Source of the DNA: Petunia secreta
Taxonomy: Eukaryota > Streptophyta > Magnoliopsida > Solanales > Solanaceae
NCBI GenBank assembly: GCA_029990175.1
Contig: JARKIP010000048.1
Location: forward strand, 25,506,001-25,570,000
Length of the DNA: 64,000 nucleotides
Direction: 5' to 3'
Every line of letters begins with the position of its first letter. Position 1 is the first letter of the stretch. This document shows, in pieces, positions 12,921 to 23,644 of this stretch. Made by a program: the position numbers and the translations under genes. The notes under the pieces were generated by a model. That model ran no database searches. It worked only from the letters and a program-made list of their open reading frames with translations, and was not told the origin of the DNA.

Positions 12921-14732
12921 TATCATTTAATGGTTCTAACCATAAGGCTTTCATGAATTAGTTTGTTTGTATTATTTGCATTGTATGCCGATATTAGTAT
13001 GCATAGCTTATTTAATTATTGAGTTGATACTAGCATGATTATATGTATTGTTTATTTGCGAGCATGCTTAGATTAATCTAATTGATTGCTGTGTGTCACG
13101 AAAGCATGTCACTACGCCCTTATTTGTGCATATATATAAACTGGCATTACGTTCATACTTCCCTACCTCCTGGGAACGTCTTGCATTTCATCCCAAATAT
13201 CCGCGAGGTGCGCTTATGCGCACGCACACTTTCTTCCACTAAAGAACCCTGTGACGAGTTGGTATACCGGTGGCCAACGTAGGAGTAATTCAACTGCGAG
13301 ACCGCTTGCCACTCACCTGTTAGCCTCAACCGTTAACCCACTCTTAGATGGAGCTTTTAGGAGCATGCATGCATTTACCCCTTAGCCTGGACCCGGTCCT
13401 TGGTACCGCCTCCACAATCAGGAATCCGCCCTTATGTCAACGGGTTGTTGAAACCCAATGACAATGCATATTATGTGCTATGTGATAACGAATCCTCAGT
13501 CCTAACCATGTTTTGAGAAAAATCGGATTTGGAATTTTTTCTCCTATGTTGTCTTTTAGGTCAGAAAATAGAAGAATTTAGCAGAATCTATGTGGTCATA
13601 GCAGTCCACATAGAATTTGAGATCATAGACAGAATTGCAGTCCAGGGAAAGTTAGGCAGATTTGATTGGTTTGTGTTTTGGAGATGGTATGGTGTAGTGA
13701 GGTCTAAGAGGCGAAGCCCTTGGTGTCTTTAAAAGATCAGTGAGGTCCCTCTCGTGAATGGCTTTGCATGTGTGCAGGCCCCATGTTGACTAACCAGCTG
13801 CAAATTCTTATGGAATGAAGTATGCCTTTCTCATACTAAGAGAGTGAAGCCCCTATGTCTATAAACGACCAATGGGGTCCCTCCTTGAAGACCAGCGCGG
13901 TCTTGGCTACCTAGAAAATTGAGAGGCTTGATTAAAACCGAGGACCAGTGAGGAGCCATATGAACAAGGTCTGTGAGCCTTTCAAAACCTAGGAAGCTGA
14001 GAGGCTTGACTAAAGTCGAGGACCAATGAGGTTTTACTTTTTAAAGGCCAATTGGCGCCTTTCATGATTTGCAGTCTGGTACTGTGAAGGCAGTTGGAAA
14101 TCTCACCCCTGGATGTTGTGAAATAATTGGGAGTTGTGCTTGGAGGAGTGTTGATGTTTGAAAAAGGTATAGAGGTTTGTTTCAGGTTTTAGGCATTTGG
14201 GTTTAGAAATTTGGTGCAGATGTTGTGGAGAGCACGAGTTGTGTTAGAATTTCGAGTTGACACCAACTTTTGGAAGTTAGTTGGGATAACGGGATTGCAG
14301 TGTTGAGGCGGAGAGCTGATTATTATCAATTATTGTTATTATTTATTGCTAACTCTAAATCTGAATTGCTCAAAACTGGCATGAACTATTTTTCGTTACC
14401 ACTTGTTTGCGTGTCTTAGGCCCACCTCTGGCACAAAGAGGCACCTTACAGGGTAGGAAGCGTTCGCATTTTCATTTATGCTCAACTACTTGTTTATGCC
14501 ACATGTCAACTAGTTTAAAATGCAAAGCGCTACGTGATGCGTGCTATGTGATTTGTGTGCAATTTTGCCAATGACATGCAAACTAACACGGTTACTTTTG
14601 AAAATTTTCTTTTGTTTTGTTTATTCCCGAAAGCAGAGGTTTGATTTGTGCTGATTTAAGCTGGCTGATCACTCCTATTACAGAAGGGCGAAAGATCTAT
14701 CTGCATACTGGTACACATTTCCACAACTGAGA
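12921..14732 (+). other. Element B leader upstream of gag
   Basis: About 1.8 kb without a supported gene. Segments are shared with the leader of element E, for example GAAAGCATGTCACTAC near 13104 and AGGCACCTTACAGGGTAGGA near 14440. An imperfect direct repeat around GAGAGGCTTGA occurs near 13921 and 14000. Confidence 0.7.
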
Positions 14733-16619
14733 ATGACTGGAATAGATTATGAACCTCGCAATACCGAGAAAAATCTTGCAACTCCTGAATCTTCAATAGG
14801 AAATGTCATTACTGCTCAAGACGAAATGATTCTTGAAATGGCTAGGGAATTACAGATGCTAAAAGATGAACTGGCTGCGGTAAAAAGGGCAAACTTCTAA
14901 AAACAGTAGGCCCGATGCGTCCCACTCTTTGGGTCAAATAGAGCAATCTCTGAACTCAATTGATGGGGTCGCCAATATGAACGCAACTTTGAACACCCAC
15001 AATTCTCTAAAAGTACCAGTCCACCAAAGCAACTTGCCACTTGCCCAAGCTCCACCTCCAAATAACACTCAATCTAGCCAAACAATCAACCGACCACCCA
15101 TCTACCCATCATATCAACAATACCCATCATACACCGCGCACCCTGCTAATACTTATTATCAGACACACACTCCATATCCATACCAAACCTCCACTTACCA
15201 AAATGAACCCATCCCGCAAGCTTATACTAAAAATCCATCCACACCATTAGTCCAAGTGGCGTTATCTGGCGGGCAAGATGTTCCTATTGTGCAAATTGAT
15301 GATTACACCAATCCTCCTTATGTGAAGTTTCAAAGTTGTGTTAGGAGAGCCGAAAAAGAAGTCGATTGGGGTGAAGATTTGGAGGAAAAGGTACAAGGTT
15401 GGTTGATGAGTGCTCTTAGCAAAGCATCAATAGGCAAGGGCAAGGAAAGTCTAGAATATGAAGATTTGTGTGTTCATCCTGGAATTGAATACCCAGAAGG
15501 GTACAAAGTGCCAAAGTTTGTTAAGTTTGATGGCAAAGGCAACCGTCGAGCCCATTTGAGAAGGTACTGTGAAACTTTGGGAGTTGGGAAAAATGAAGAG
15601 CTCCGTATAAAATCATTCATTCATAGTCTTAAAGGCGAGGCTTAGACTGGTACTCTGAGCAGGATCCCTTAAAATGGATTAACTGGAGGTGTATGGCTCA
15701 AAACTTCATGGAGCATTTTGGTTTCCATGCTGAAATACCATTAGATTGGTTGGCTATTGCAAGGTTTAGGAAGAAGCCGACCGAGACCTTTAGGGAATAC
15801 GCGGTAAGTTGGAGGAGTGAGGCTGCCAAAGTTAAGCCTCCCATGAGTGAGGAAGATTTTGTGGGATATTTCATCGAGACATTGGATGAATTCTACTATG
15901 ATCGAATGGCATCCATGACTAACTCTACTTTTGCCAATCTAGTGAAAACTGGGGAGATGTATGAAGCTAGTTTAAAATCTGGTAGGATCACAAATTTGGC
16001 TGCTTTGCAAGCTACAAGTAAGGCAGTCCAGTCTGGGTCGGGTAATGGTTTTAACAAGAAGAAGAAAGAAGAAGTGGGAGCTGTTGTGGGAGACATCGAG
16101 CGTCGACCGGCTGGAAAGTTGGATTTTATTTTCGGGAGCGTCGACCTAGCTGAGTCATATGGCCAGCTTTTTGAGAGATTAAGAAATGCGGGAGTTGTGC
16201 AGCCTATCCCTGATAACACCCCAAACCCACCTCCAAAATGGTATGATGCAAATAATCACTGTGCTTATCACTCAGGGGCAGCCGGCCATGATATTGAGAG
16301 ATGTTATACTTTCAAAGACAAGGTCGAGGGTTTAATCAAAGCAGGCACCATTAAACTCACCGGCACTCAGCCAAACGTGCATGATAATCCTCTTCCCAAT
16401 CATGGTAACCAATACAGTTAATGTGATTTCTCTTGAGGAAGAGCCAAATCTGAAGGGCACCATAGTCTCTATTTATGATGTAAAGGTTGATAAAATTGCT
16501 TCTAAGGTACCTAAGCAAGCACTAACTCTATTGCCAAAGAATGAGGGAAATTTTGGCCCAGGTGGCAACCCCGCTAAAGGAAAGATGGAAAAGGCTGAGT
16601 CTGAGAAGAAGCCGACTAG
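14733..16619 (+). pseudogene. gag: Element B gag, decayed
   Basis: Likely start ATG at 14733 (MTGIDYEPRNTE), in a frame that stops after about 55 codons. The next part is 14929-15645, rich in Pro, Gln, Tyr and Thr and then containing KVPKFVKFDGKGNRRAHLR. After a stop and frameshift the capsid continues at 15693-16421 (KKPTETFREYAVSWRSEAAK, VGYFIETLDEFYYDRM), the Ogre/Tat gag pattern. A zinc-knuckle-like CAYHSGAAGHDIERC follows. The frame then shifts, and coding resemblance (NVISLEEEPNLKGTIVSI) runs to PTSV, where element C is inserted. Confidence 0.85.
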
Positions 16620-16624
16620 TGTCA

Positions 16625-17964
16625 TGATGTTTGGCATTTTATGCCTATATTTCCTTAATATTTCCTCACGTTTGGATACTTTATTCGCGCGTTTTCTAGT
16701 TAACGAATGTTATTTTGCACTGATTTTATGTCGTATGATTGTAGGTTGTTATGAAGTGCAATTGAAGCTTTAAAGAGCATGATCGAGCAAGAAAAGATTG
16801 AATTTGGATTGAGGATTGGATCGAGCACGCGAAGGCACGGAACGAAGCAAGCTACGAACGACGGGAGCAGGAAAATGGCCTGGCGTGGTATGAGGCGCCC
16901 CGCGCCCCTATGGCGCTCTGCTTTCTGGCGCGTTTTGTGGCGCGGGGAATGGTCGTGCGAGATTCGACGGGATCTGACTTGTTGCGCGCGTTTTGAGGCG
17001 CGGGGCGCCAGCTATAGCGCCCCTGGAGTGGTTTTTGAAGTCCTATTTCGTCTAGGCTTAGGCGTAACTAATTGCTAGGCTTTTGTAAACATTATAAATA
17101 CTCGTTTACTTAGTTTTTGAAGGGGGGTTAAGACTTTGGAGCAACTTGAGAGCACCATACTTCATTGAACAAGGGTTTTATTCATATTCTTTCATCTATT
17201 AATCATTTCATCATTATTTCATTAAATCATTGTCTTGTGATTATGAGTATGCGTGGCTAAATCTTTCGTTCTAGGGTTAGAGTGTTTCATGAAAGTTGAT
17301 GTTTGAAGATTGAATTCCATATATTGAATCCCATAACGGATTATTTATTCTTTCTTGATTTCACTTGTTTAATTATTAGGGCCCAATAATTATGCATTAT
17401 CTATGGTTCTTAGATTGAACTCAAAAGAGGGAATTTATGAACGCAATAAGAAAGAGTAGGGCTGGATTGTGAACTTGGGCATCGCGGAACCAATTTGTGA
17501 GTAGGATAGACATATACTTGCTCGCCTAGCTAAACTAATTACAGAATTCGTTAATGCGTGCACGTGATTCAACCCATAGACATATAGAGATTGGAGTAGC
17601 CTGCATAGACCGTGAAGAATCGAAAGGTTTTCATGGGTACATTTAATTTGTTAGTTAGTAATCCGGGATTTGAGAAGTGGAATCAATTGGAAAACTCAAC
17701 TGGATTGGTCGTAGCTCTGACCCTAGACCGTTTCGTTAATATTGTTTACAACCAAAGTTTGCACCATTGTTTGACTGAATTTCCACCATTTAACTTAATG
17801 TTCTTTAGTTAATAATACTCTCACTATTGGAAAAGATCCCTGAATAGTTATTAAGAAATTGTTTGTCAGGAGTCCAGTCTGAATAGTCCTCGTGGGAACG
17901 ATACTCTACTTATCATTTTATTACTTGTCGACCACGTATACTTGCGTGTGCGTTGGGAGCAACA
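16625..17964 (+). repeat. 5' LTR of element C
   Basis: 1340 bp, begins TGATGTTTGGC and ends GGGAGCAACA; paired with 22302-23639. Contains a GC-rich block (about 16860-17020) followed by a TATA box. Confidence 0.95.
17093..17100 (+). promoter_or_regulatory. TATA box of element C 5' LTR
   Basis: TATAAATA after GTAAACAT, conserved at 22769-22776 in the 3' LTR. Confidence 0.65.
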
Positions 17965-17970
17965 AGTTTT

Positions 17971-17988
17971 TGGCGCCGTTGCCGGGGA
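17971..17988 (+). other. Primer-binding site of element C (tRNA-Asp type)
   Basis: TGGCGCCGTTGCCGGGGA, 6 nt after the LTR. It is complementary to the 3' end of plant tRNA-Asp, the usual primer of Athila elements. Confidence 0.9.
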
Positions 17989-18107
17989 CTAAATAATTGA
18001 CTGTTTTCTTTTAAGACTATTTATTATTTTCTATTCAGGTTTAATTTTTGTTTTGAGTTCTTGTGCTGTTTCAGGTATTAGGTTTCTCTTAACCTTTACC
18101 TTTAGGA

Positions 18108-19214
18108 ATGGCAGCAGATCGAGCTTTAGCTGTGCGAGATGTTGCTCTTCCCAGTCTGGAGGGAGTAGCCTCGAGCATAGTTAAACCTGAAATTACTGGA
18201 TACTTCGAGATTAAGTCCGGCATGATACAACTGTTACATGCGATTGGACAATATGCTGGATTATTGAACGAGGATCCACAACAACATATCCAGAATTTCT
18301 TGGAGGATTAGTGACACATACATACCAGTAAGGGTCTCAACTGATTATATTCGGTTGATACTTTTCCCCTTTTCATTGATCGGGGCAGCAAAGAAGTGGT
18401 TAAAGGCTAAAAAGCCTGGGTCTATCACTACTTGGGATGATTTGGCTAAGAAGTTCTTGGCTAAGTTTTATCCATCTGCCAAGATAGCCCCACTGAGGAG
18501 TGAAATTATGTCCTTCAGACAAAAAGAAGGAGAGTCTTTGTATTCAGCCTGGGAGCGGTTTAAAGCTTTACTGAGAGATTGTCCACACCATAACAAATCA
18601 AATGAGGTTCTGGCACATACTTTTGTTGAGGGGTTGACTGCGCATACTAAGATCGTGGTAGATGCTTCTGCTGGAGGCCAAGTGCTGGCCTTAAGCTTTG
18701 ACCAGATCTATGAATTACTACACAAGTTTTCGCAGAACAATCCTGATTGGCAGGGAGATGGTAGAGCTACTACACAGAAATCTGCTGGGGTACTTCAGTT
18801 AGATGCAGTTTCAGAGCTAAGGGCGAAGATGGATGCTATTTCTAATCAAATTAGCAAGCTAGCTCTGCCGCAGACTCAGCAACAAGTAGCTCCAGCGCAA
18901 CAACTCCAGAGTTTTTGTGAGGTTTGTGGTCAGGATCATGCTACAGAGGTCTAATCCAGAGTCAGTTTATTACGTGGGTAATCAAAACAGGCCGCAGGGT
19001 CAAAAATCAGTTTGGTAATGCTTATTATCAAGGGAATATGAGAGCCCCAAATAATTACCAACCACTTCCAGCTCCACCACAGCAGGTTAGCAATTCAGTT
19101 GAAGATATGCTAAAGCAGATAATGGCAGGCCAGCAAAGGATGATAGCTGACACTGCAGCTCATGCACAAGCCATACACGATCTTGCCAATGCTTAAAAGA
19201 ACCTGTAGCACCAG
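18108..19214 (+). pseudogene. gag: Element C gag (Athila type)
   Basis: Start ATG at 18108 (MAADRALAVRDV). The first 67 codons end at TAG 18309-18311, and the frame resumes at 18355 with the Athila capsid signature: LILFPFSLIGAAKKWLKA, GSITTWDDLAKKFL, EIMSFRQKEGESLYSAWERF, then RDCPHHNKSNE. A CxxCGxxH motif (CEVCGQDH) near 18925 looks like the zinc finger at the end of Athila gag. A frameshift near 18940 leads to 18924-19196. The gene is broken but still clearly recognisable. Confidence 0.88.
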
Positions 19215-20233
19215 TTGGGGCAGTTGGTGGGATCAATCAGTACTATTAAAAAAGGGCCAGAGCAATGTCTTGCAGTGACTTTAATTGAAGGTGGAGAGCT
19301 GATGGCCAAGTCTGAGGAGAAAGCTAAAATAGAAAAGGTTGAAAAAGTAGAGAAGGTAAAGAAGAAAGAAGAGAAAAAGGAGGCATCTCTGCCACTTCCA
19401 CCATTCCCGCAGAGACTTATACCATCGAAAGATTTGGCCCAGTATCAAAAATTTGTGAGTATGTTGAAAGAGCTTCAAGTTAACATTTCTTTGACTGATG
19501 TGTTTGAATTGATGCCATCCTTTGTGAAGTTCTTAAAAGAAATTTTAGTCAAGAAGAAAAATCCTCAAGAGATAGATACAATTGAGTTAGTCGAGGAGTG
19601 TAGCGCCATCTTGAGCAAGCTACCTCCAAAACTTCAAGATCCTGGAAGGTTTACTATTCCTTGCACCATTGGAGGGCATAATATCACTGGTGCATTGTGT
19701 GATCTAGGTGCGAGCATAAATCTCATGCCTCTATCTGTTTGCAAAAGGTTAGGGCTAGGAGCAATCAAGCCCTCTTCAGTTACTCTTAAGATGGCGGATG
19801 GATCACTCACTTACCCTGATGGTAAGTTGGAGGATGTGTTGCTTAAAGTTGGTAAGTTTACATTTCTGCTGATTTTGTAATCCTAGATTATGAAGAGGAC
19901 CGAGAAGCTCCAATCATTTTGCGGAGACCATTCTTAGTCACCTCGAAGGCAATTATTGACATGGAGTTGGGAGAGATGACTGTTAGAGCGTATGGAGAAA
20001 AGGTTACTTTCAAGGTTTATAATGAGAAGGAGCACATAACTAAGGCTGAAGAGTGCTCTATGATCGAATGTGTCAAACAAGAACATGGAAGTAAATCAAA
20101 TGACGTGTGTGAGCAGAATGTGGAACAAGATAGCAATGGCACATCACATGTGAAGTTGAAGAGGGGTTCTCTCAAAGAAAGGAAGAAAGCAAAGGTTCGT
20201 CATAAGAAGAGAAGACATAAATGCTGGAAGTGA
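19215..20233 (+). pseudogene. pol: Element C aspartic protease region
   Basis: Open frame 19215-19880 starts in a Lys/Glu-rich linker and contains the retropepsin-like core: GRFTIPCTIGGHNITGALCD, active site DLGAS at 19701-19715 (a variant of the usual D-S/T-G), then INLMPLSVCKRLGLG. A frameshift near 19870 leads to 19919-20233, with RRPFLVTSKAIIDMELGEM, the Athila protease C-terminal part, and a very basic end (KERKKAKVRHKKRRHK). No RT follows. Confidence 0.85.
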
Positions 20234-22288
20234 GCTAAAAGTGTCATCATGCCACGACGTTAAACTAAGGCGCTTCTCGGGAAGCAACCCGAGTTTGTAC
20301 TTGTATTATTTTATTTATAGTGTCACGTAGTTTTTGTTTTTCTTTGGATTGCAGGTTCATGTAATGTCGAGTTTAAGTGTGGGGTGTCCTGACCCCTGCC
20401 TAATATTGATGACCTGTTGGGGGAAGTCTGAGTACCTCATGTTATACGAAAGCTTGGAGGATGCTAGCGCCAACGTCTAGGCCTATTGGCCTTCAGGGAA
20501 GTTTTCTTTACCCTTGCACTTTCTTATTTTAGCACTGAGGACACTGCTTGACTCAAGTGTGGGGTGGGGGAACTCCCCTTGATTTTTAAGGTTAGGGATG
20601 CATGTACCGTTAGGATTTTTCTATTTTCACTTGATTTTATTTTTATTTGTTTCTTGCTTTAATATATGAAAAAAATGAAAAAATTAGAAAATTAATGAAA
20701 AATTGCAAAAAGATTTTCTTTTTAATCTTTATTAGTGGTACATGTCATCCGCCCCGTGGTTTTTCTTATGGCCTCAGTTCTTTTCTACGGGTAGACCTTT
20801 GAACCGTGTTATTTTTTATTTTTTTAGGATTAGTATAGTATTAGTTGTTAGGTGGCCCTAGACGAAGGAAATGGGTAGAATGCTAGGTGCCTTTGATTTG
20901 TTTGATACCGGTGGACTTGAACTTATTGCATGTGCTATTTGTGGTGTCTTTTGGTTTTAAATTGTGATGCATGCCTAGAAAGAAAAAATGGAATGACCCC
21001 CTTGAGATGCTTGAGTCCACTCACTTGACTTTTTTGTGAACCTTTGTGCATTAGTGCTTAATTTTCCACAGTTGCACTCTATTTGCTTGATTGAGAGTTG
21101 TGATGGAGCCATTTTGTGTGGACTGTGTGCAATGTGTGCTGTGAGGCATATTCTATTGTGTTCCATGTTTGCATATTGGTGTCTAGAACTTGCCCCGTGT
21201 ATGTGCAAAGCGAAATCCTAGGTTTGCTCTAGTCGGGAGTCAACATGCCTTCTTGGATAAGCCTTTTACCTTGATTTGCCTACCCTTATATTCACCCTTG
21301 ATTGTTGTGATCCATATTGACCTTTTTGTTGGCACCCACACAGCAAGCCTACCCACTTGTTCTAAATTGCTTTCTATTGACCCTTTACTCCTTAAGCACT
21401 TTAATTGATGATTTTATATTATTGTGGAGTTTGTGGGTGAAGTATTGGGAGGTTTTTGAGTGGAACCAATGAGGGGAATACTTGATAAATTATGAAGTAG
21501 TTGAGGGAGCATCAGCAAGGTTTGGAAAGCATTGAATAAAAAAAAAAACAAATGAAAAAGAAAAAAAATTAAAAAAAAGAAAAAGAAAAGAAATGAATAT
21601 CCATCCTTGCTAGTGTGTGCTTGAAAGAAAAATTGCTACTTGTTGAAAAAGGTGTGTGTGAAATTTGTTGGGTGGTGAATTGGGTGGCTTTGATGAGATA
21701 TGTGCTTAAATTGAATGTGATGCATTAAAATGCTTAGGGAGGTAGTCACTATTACCCATATTCATCCTACCAGCCCCTTAGCCTACATTACAACTTTGTA
21801 AAGTTCTAGTTAATCCCGACGGGAGTGAGCTTACATTAGTGGAGTTCTATACTACGTGCAAGCCTATGGTACATCGTGTGTGACATGGGAACTTTTCATG
21901 AGAGTGAGCGAGTTCTTTCTATGCTATTGTCCCCATTCCATTCTTGATATTCATTTTTGTGTGTGATATTTGGGGGACACTCTCTTGCTTTATTGTTTGG
22001 TGAGGGCACATGGTTTGCATGAGATAGGTGAAGTCGTGGCTTTTTGGTTGAGCAGATAGGTGTGACTTTGCGGGAGCATGGTTGCAATGAGTCGAGTTTG
22101 TGCATTTGAGTTGTCTTGGGGTGGTTGTTCTCGTGTTTTGAGTTTGTTATATTGTTGGCATGTTTGTTGGACCCATAGTAGTCATGTATGCATTTGTTCA
22201 ATGGTCGATATCAACTATAGTCATAGACAGACCTGTTCTACCTAGGTTGGGAAGTTATTTGTAATTGCTCGAGGGCGAGCAAAGGTTC
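20234..22288 (+). other. Element C 3' non-coding region
   Basis: No supported gene. Begins just after the protease remnant with a hairpin-like CTTCTCGGGAAGCAACCCG. Contains two internal polypurine-like copies, AAGTGTGGGGTG at 20375 and AAGTGTGGGGTGGGGG at 20555, and an A-rich purine tract at 21538-21598. An envelope-like gene, found in some Athila elements, is not seen. Confidence 0.7.
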
Positions 22289-22301
22289 AAGTATGGGGTG
22301 G
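22289..22301 (+). other. Polypurine tract of element C
   Basis: AAGTATGGGGTGG directly abuts the 3' LTR, the position expected for the plus-strand priming site. Confidence 0.8.
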
Positions 22302-23639
22302 TGATGTTTGGCATTTTATGCCTATATTTCCTTAATATTTCCTCACGTTTGGATACTTTATTCGTGTGTTTTCTAGTTAACGAATGTGATTTTGCACTGA
22401 TTTTATGTCGTATGATTATAGGTTGTTATGAAGTGCAATTGAAGCTTTAAAGAGCATGATCGAGCAAGAAAAGATGGAATATGGATTGAGGATTGGATCG
22501 AGCACGCGAAGGCACGGAACGAAGCAAGCTGCGAACGACGGGAGCAGGAAAATGGCCTTGCGCGGTATGAGGCGCGCCGCGCCCCTATGGCGCTCAGCTT
22601 TCGGCGCGTTTTGTGGCGCGGGGAATGGCCGTGCGAGATTCGACGGGATCTGACTTGTTGCGCGCGTTTTGAGGTGCGGGGCGCCGGCTATAGCGCCCCT
22701 GGAGCGATTTTTGAAGTCCTATTTCGTCTAGGCTTAGGCGTAACTAATTGCTAGGCTTTTGTAAACATTATAAATACTCTTTTACTTAGTTTTTGAAGGG
22801 GGGTTCAGACTTTGGATCAACTTGAGAGCACCATACTTCATTGAACAAGGGTTTTACTCATATTCTTTCATCTATTAATCATTTCGTCATTATTTCATTA
22901 AATCATTGTCTGTGATTATGAGTATGCGTGGCTAAATCTTTCGTTCTAGGGGTAGAGTGTTTCATGAAAGTTGATGTTTGAAGATTGAATTCCATATATT
23001 GAATCCCATAACGGATTATTTATTTTTTCTTGATTTCACTTGTTTAATTATTAGGGCCCAATAATTATGCACTATCTATTGTTCTTACATTGAACTCGAA
23101 AGAGGGAATTTATGAACGCAATAAAAAAGAGTAGGGCTAGATTGTGAACCTGGGCATCGCGGAACCAATTTGTGAGCAGGATAGACATATACTTGTTCGC
23201 CTAGCTAAACTAATTACAGAATTCGCTAATGCGTGCACGTGATTCAACCCATAGACATATAGAGATTGGAGTAGCCTGCATAGACCGTGAAGAATCGAAA
23301 GGTTTTCACGGGTACATTTAATTTGTTAGTTAGTAATCCGGGATTTGAGAAGTGGAATCAATTGAAAAACTCAACTGGATTGGTCATAGCTCTGACCCTG
23401 GACCGTTTCGTTAATATTGTTTACAACCAAAGTTTGCACCATTGTTTGACTGAATTTCCACCATTTAACTTACTGTTCTTTAGTTAATAATACTCTCACT
23501 ATTGGAAAAGATCCCTGAATAGTTGTTAAGAAATTGTTTGTTAGGAGTCCAGTCTGAATAGTCCTCGTGGGAACGATACTCTACTTATCATTTTATTACT
23601 TGTCGACTACGTATACTTGCGTGTGCGTTGGGATCAACA
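22302..23639 (+). repeat. 3' LTR of element C
   Basis: 1338 bp, matching 16625-17964; followed by the target duplicate TGTCA at 23640-23644. Confidence 0.95.
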
Positions 23640-23644
23640 TGTCA

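Larger units (their letters stand above)
16625..23639 (+). mobile_element. Element C: Athila-like Ty3/gypsy element with gag-protease only, nested in B
   Basis: 7015 bp with LTRs TGATGTTTGGC...CAACA and perfect 5-bp target duplications TGTCA (16620-16624, 23640-23644). The primer site matches tRNA-Asp. Gag and protease are Athila-like, but RT, RNase H and integrase are absent. The sequence passes from the end of protease directly to a motif (CTTCTCGGGAAGCAACCCG, near 20273) of the kind found just after the pol end in Athila elements. This corresponds to the non-autonomous class with terminal repeats and GAG only. LTRs differ by about 45 in 1340 positions by eye. Confidence 0.93.

Noticed and set aside
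20975..22201. Possible envelope-like gene in the 3' part of the Athila-like element.
   Set aside because: Only short frames on both strands with no membrane-segment pattern or start context; treated as non-coding.
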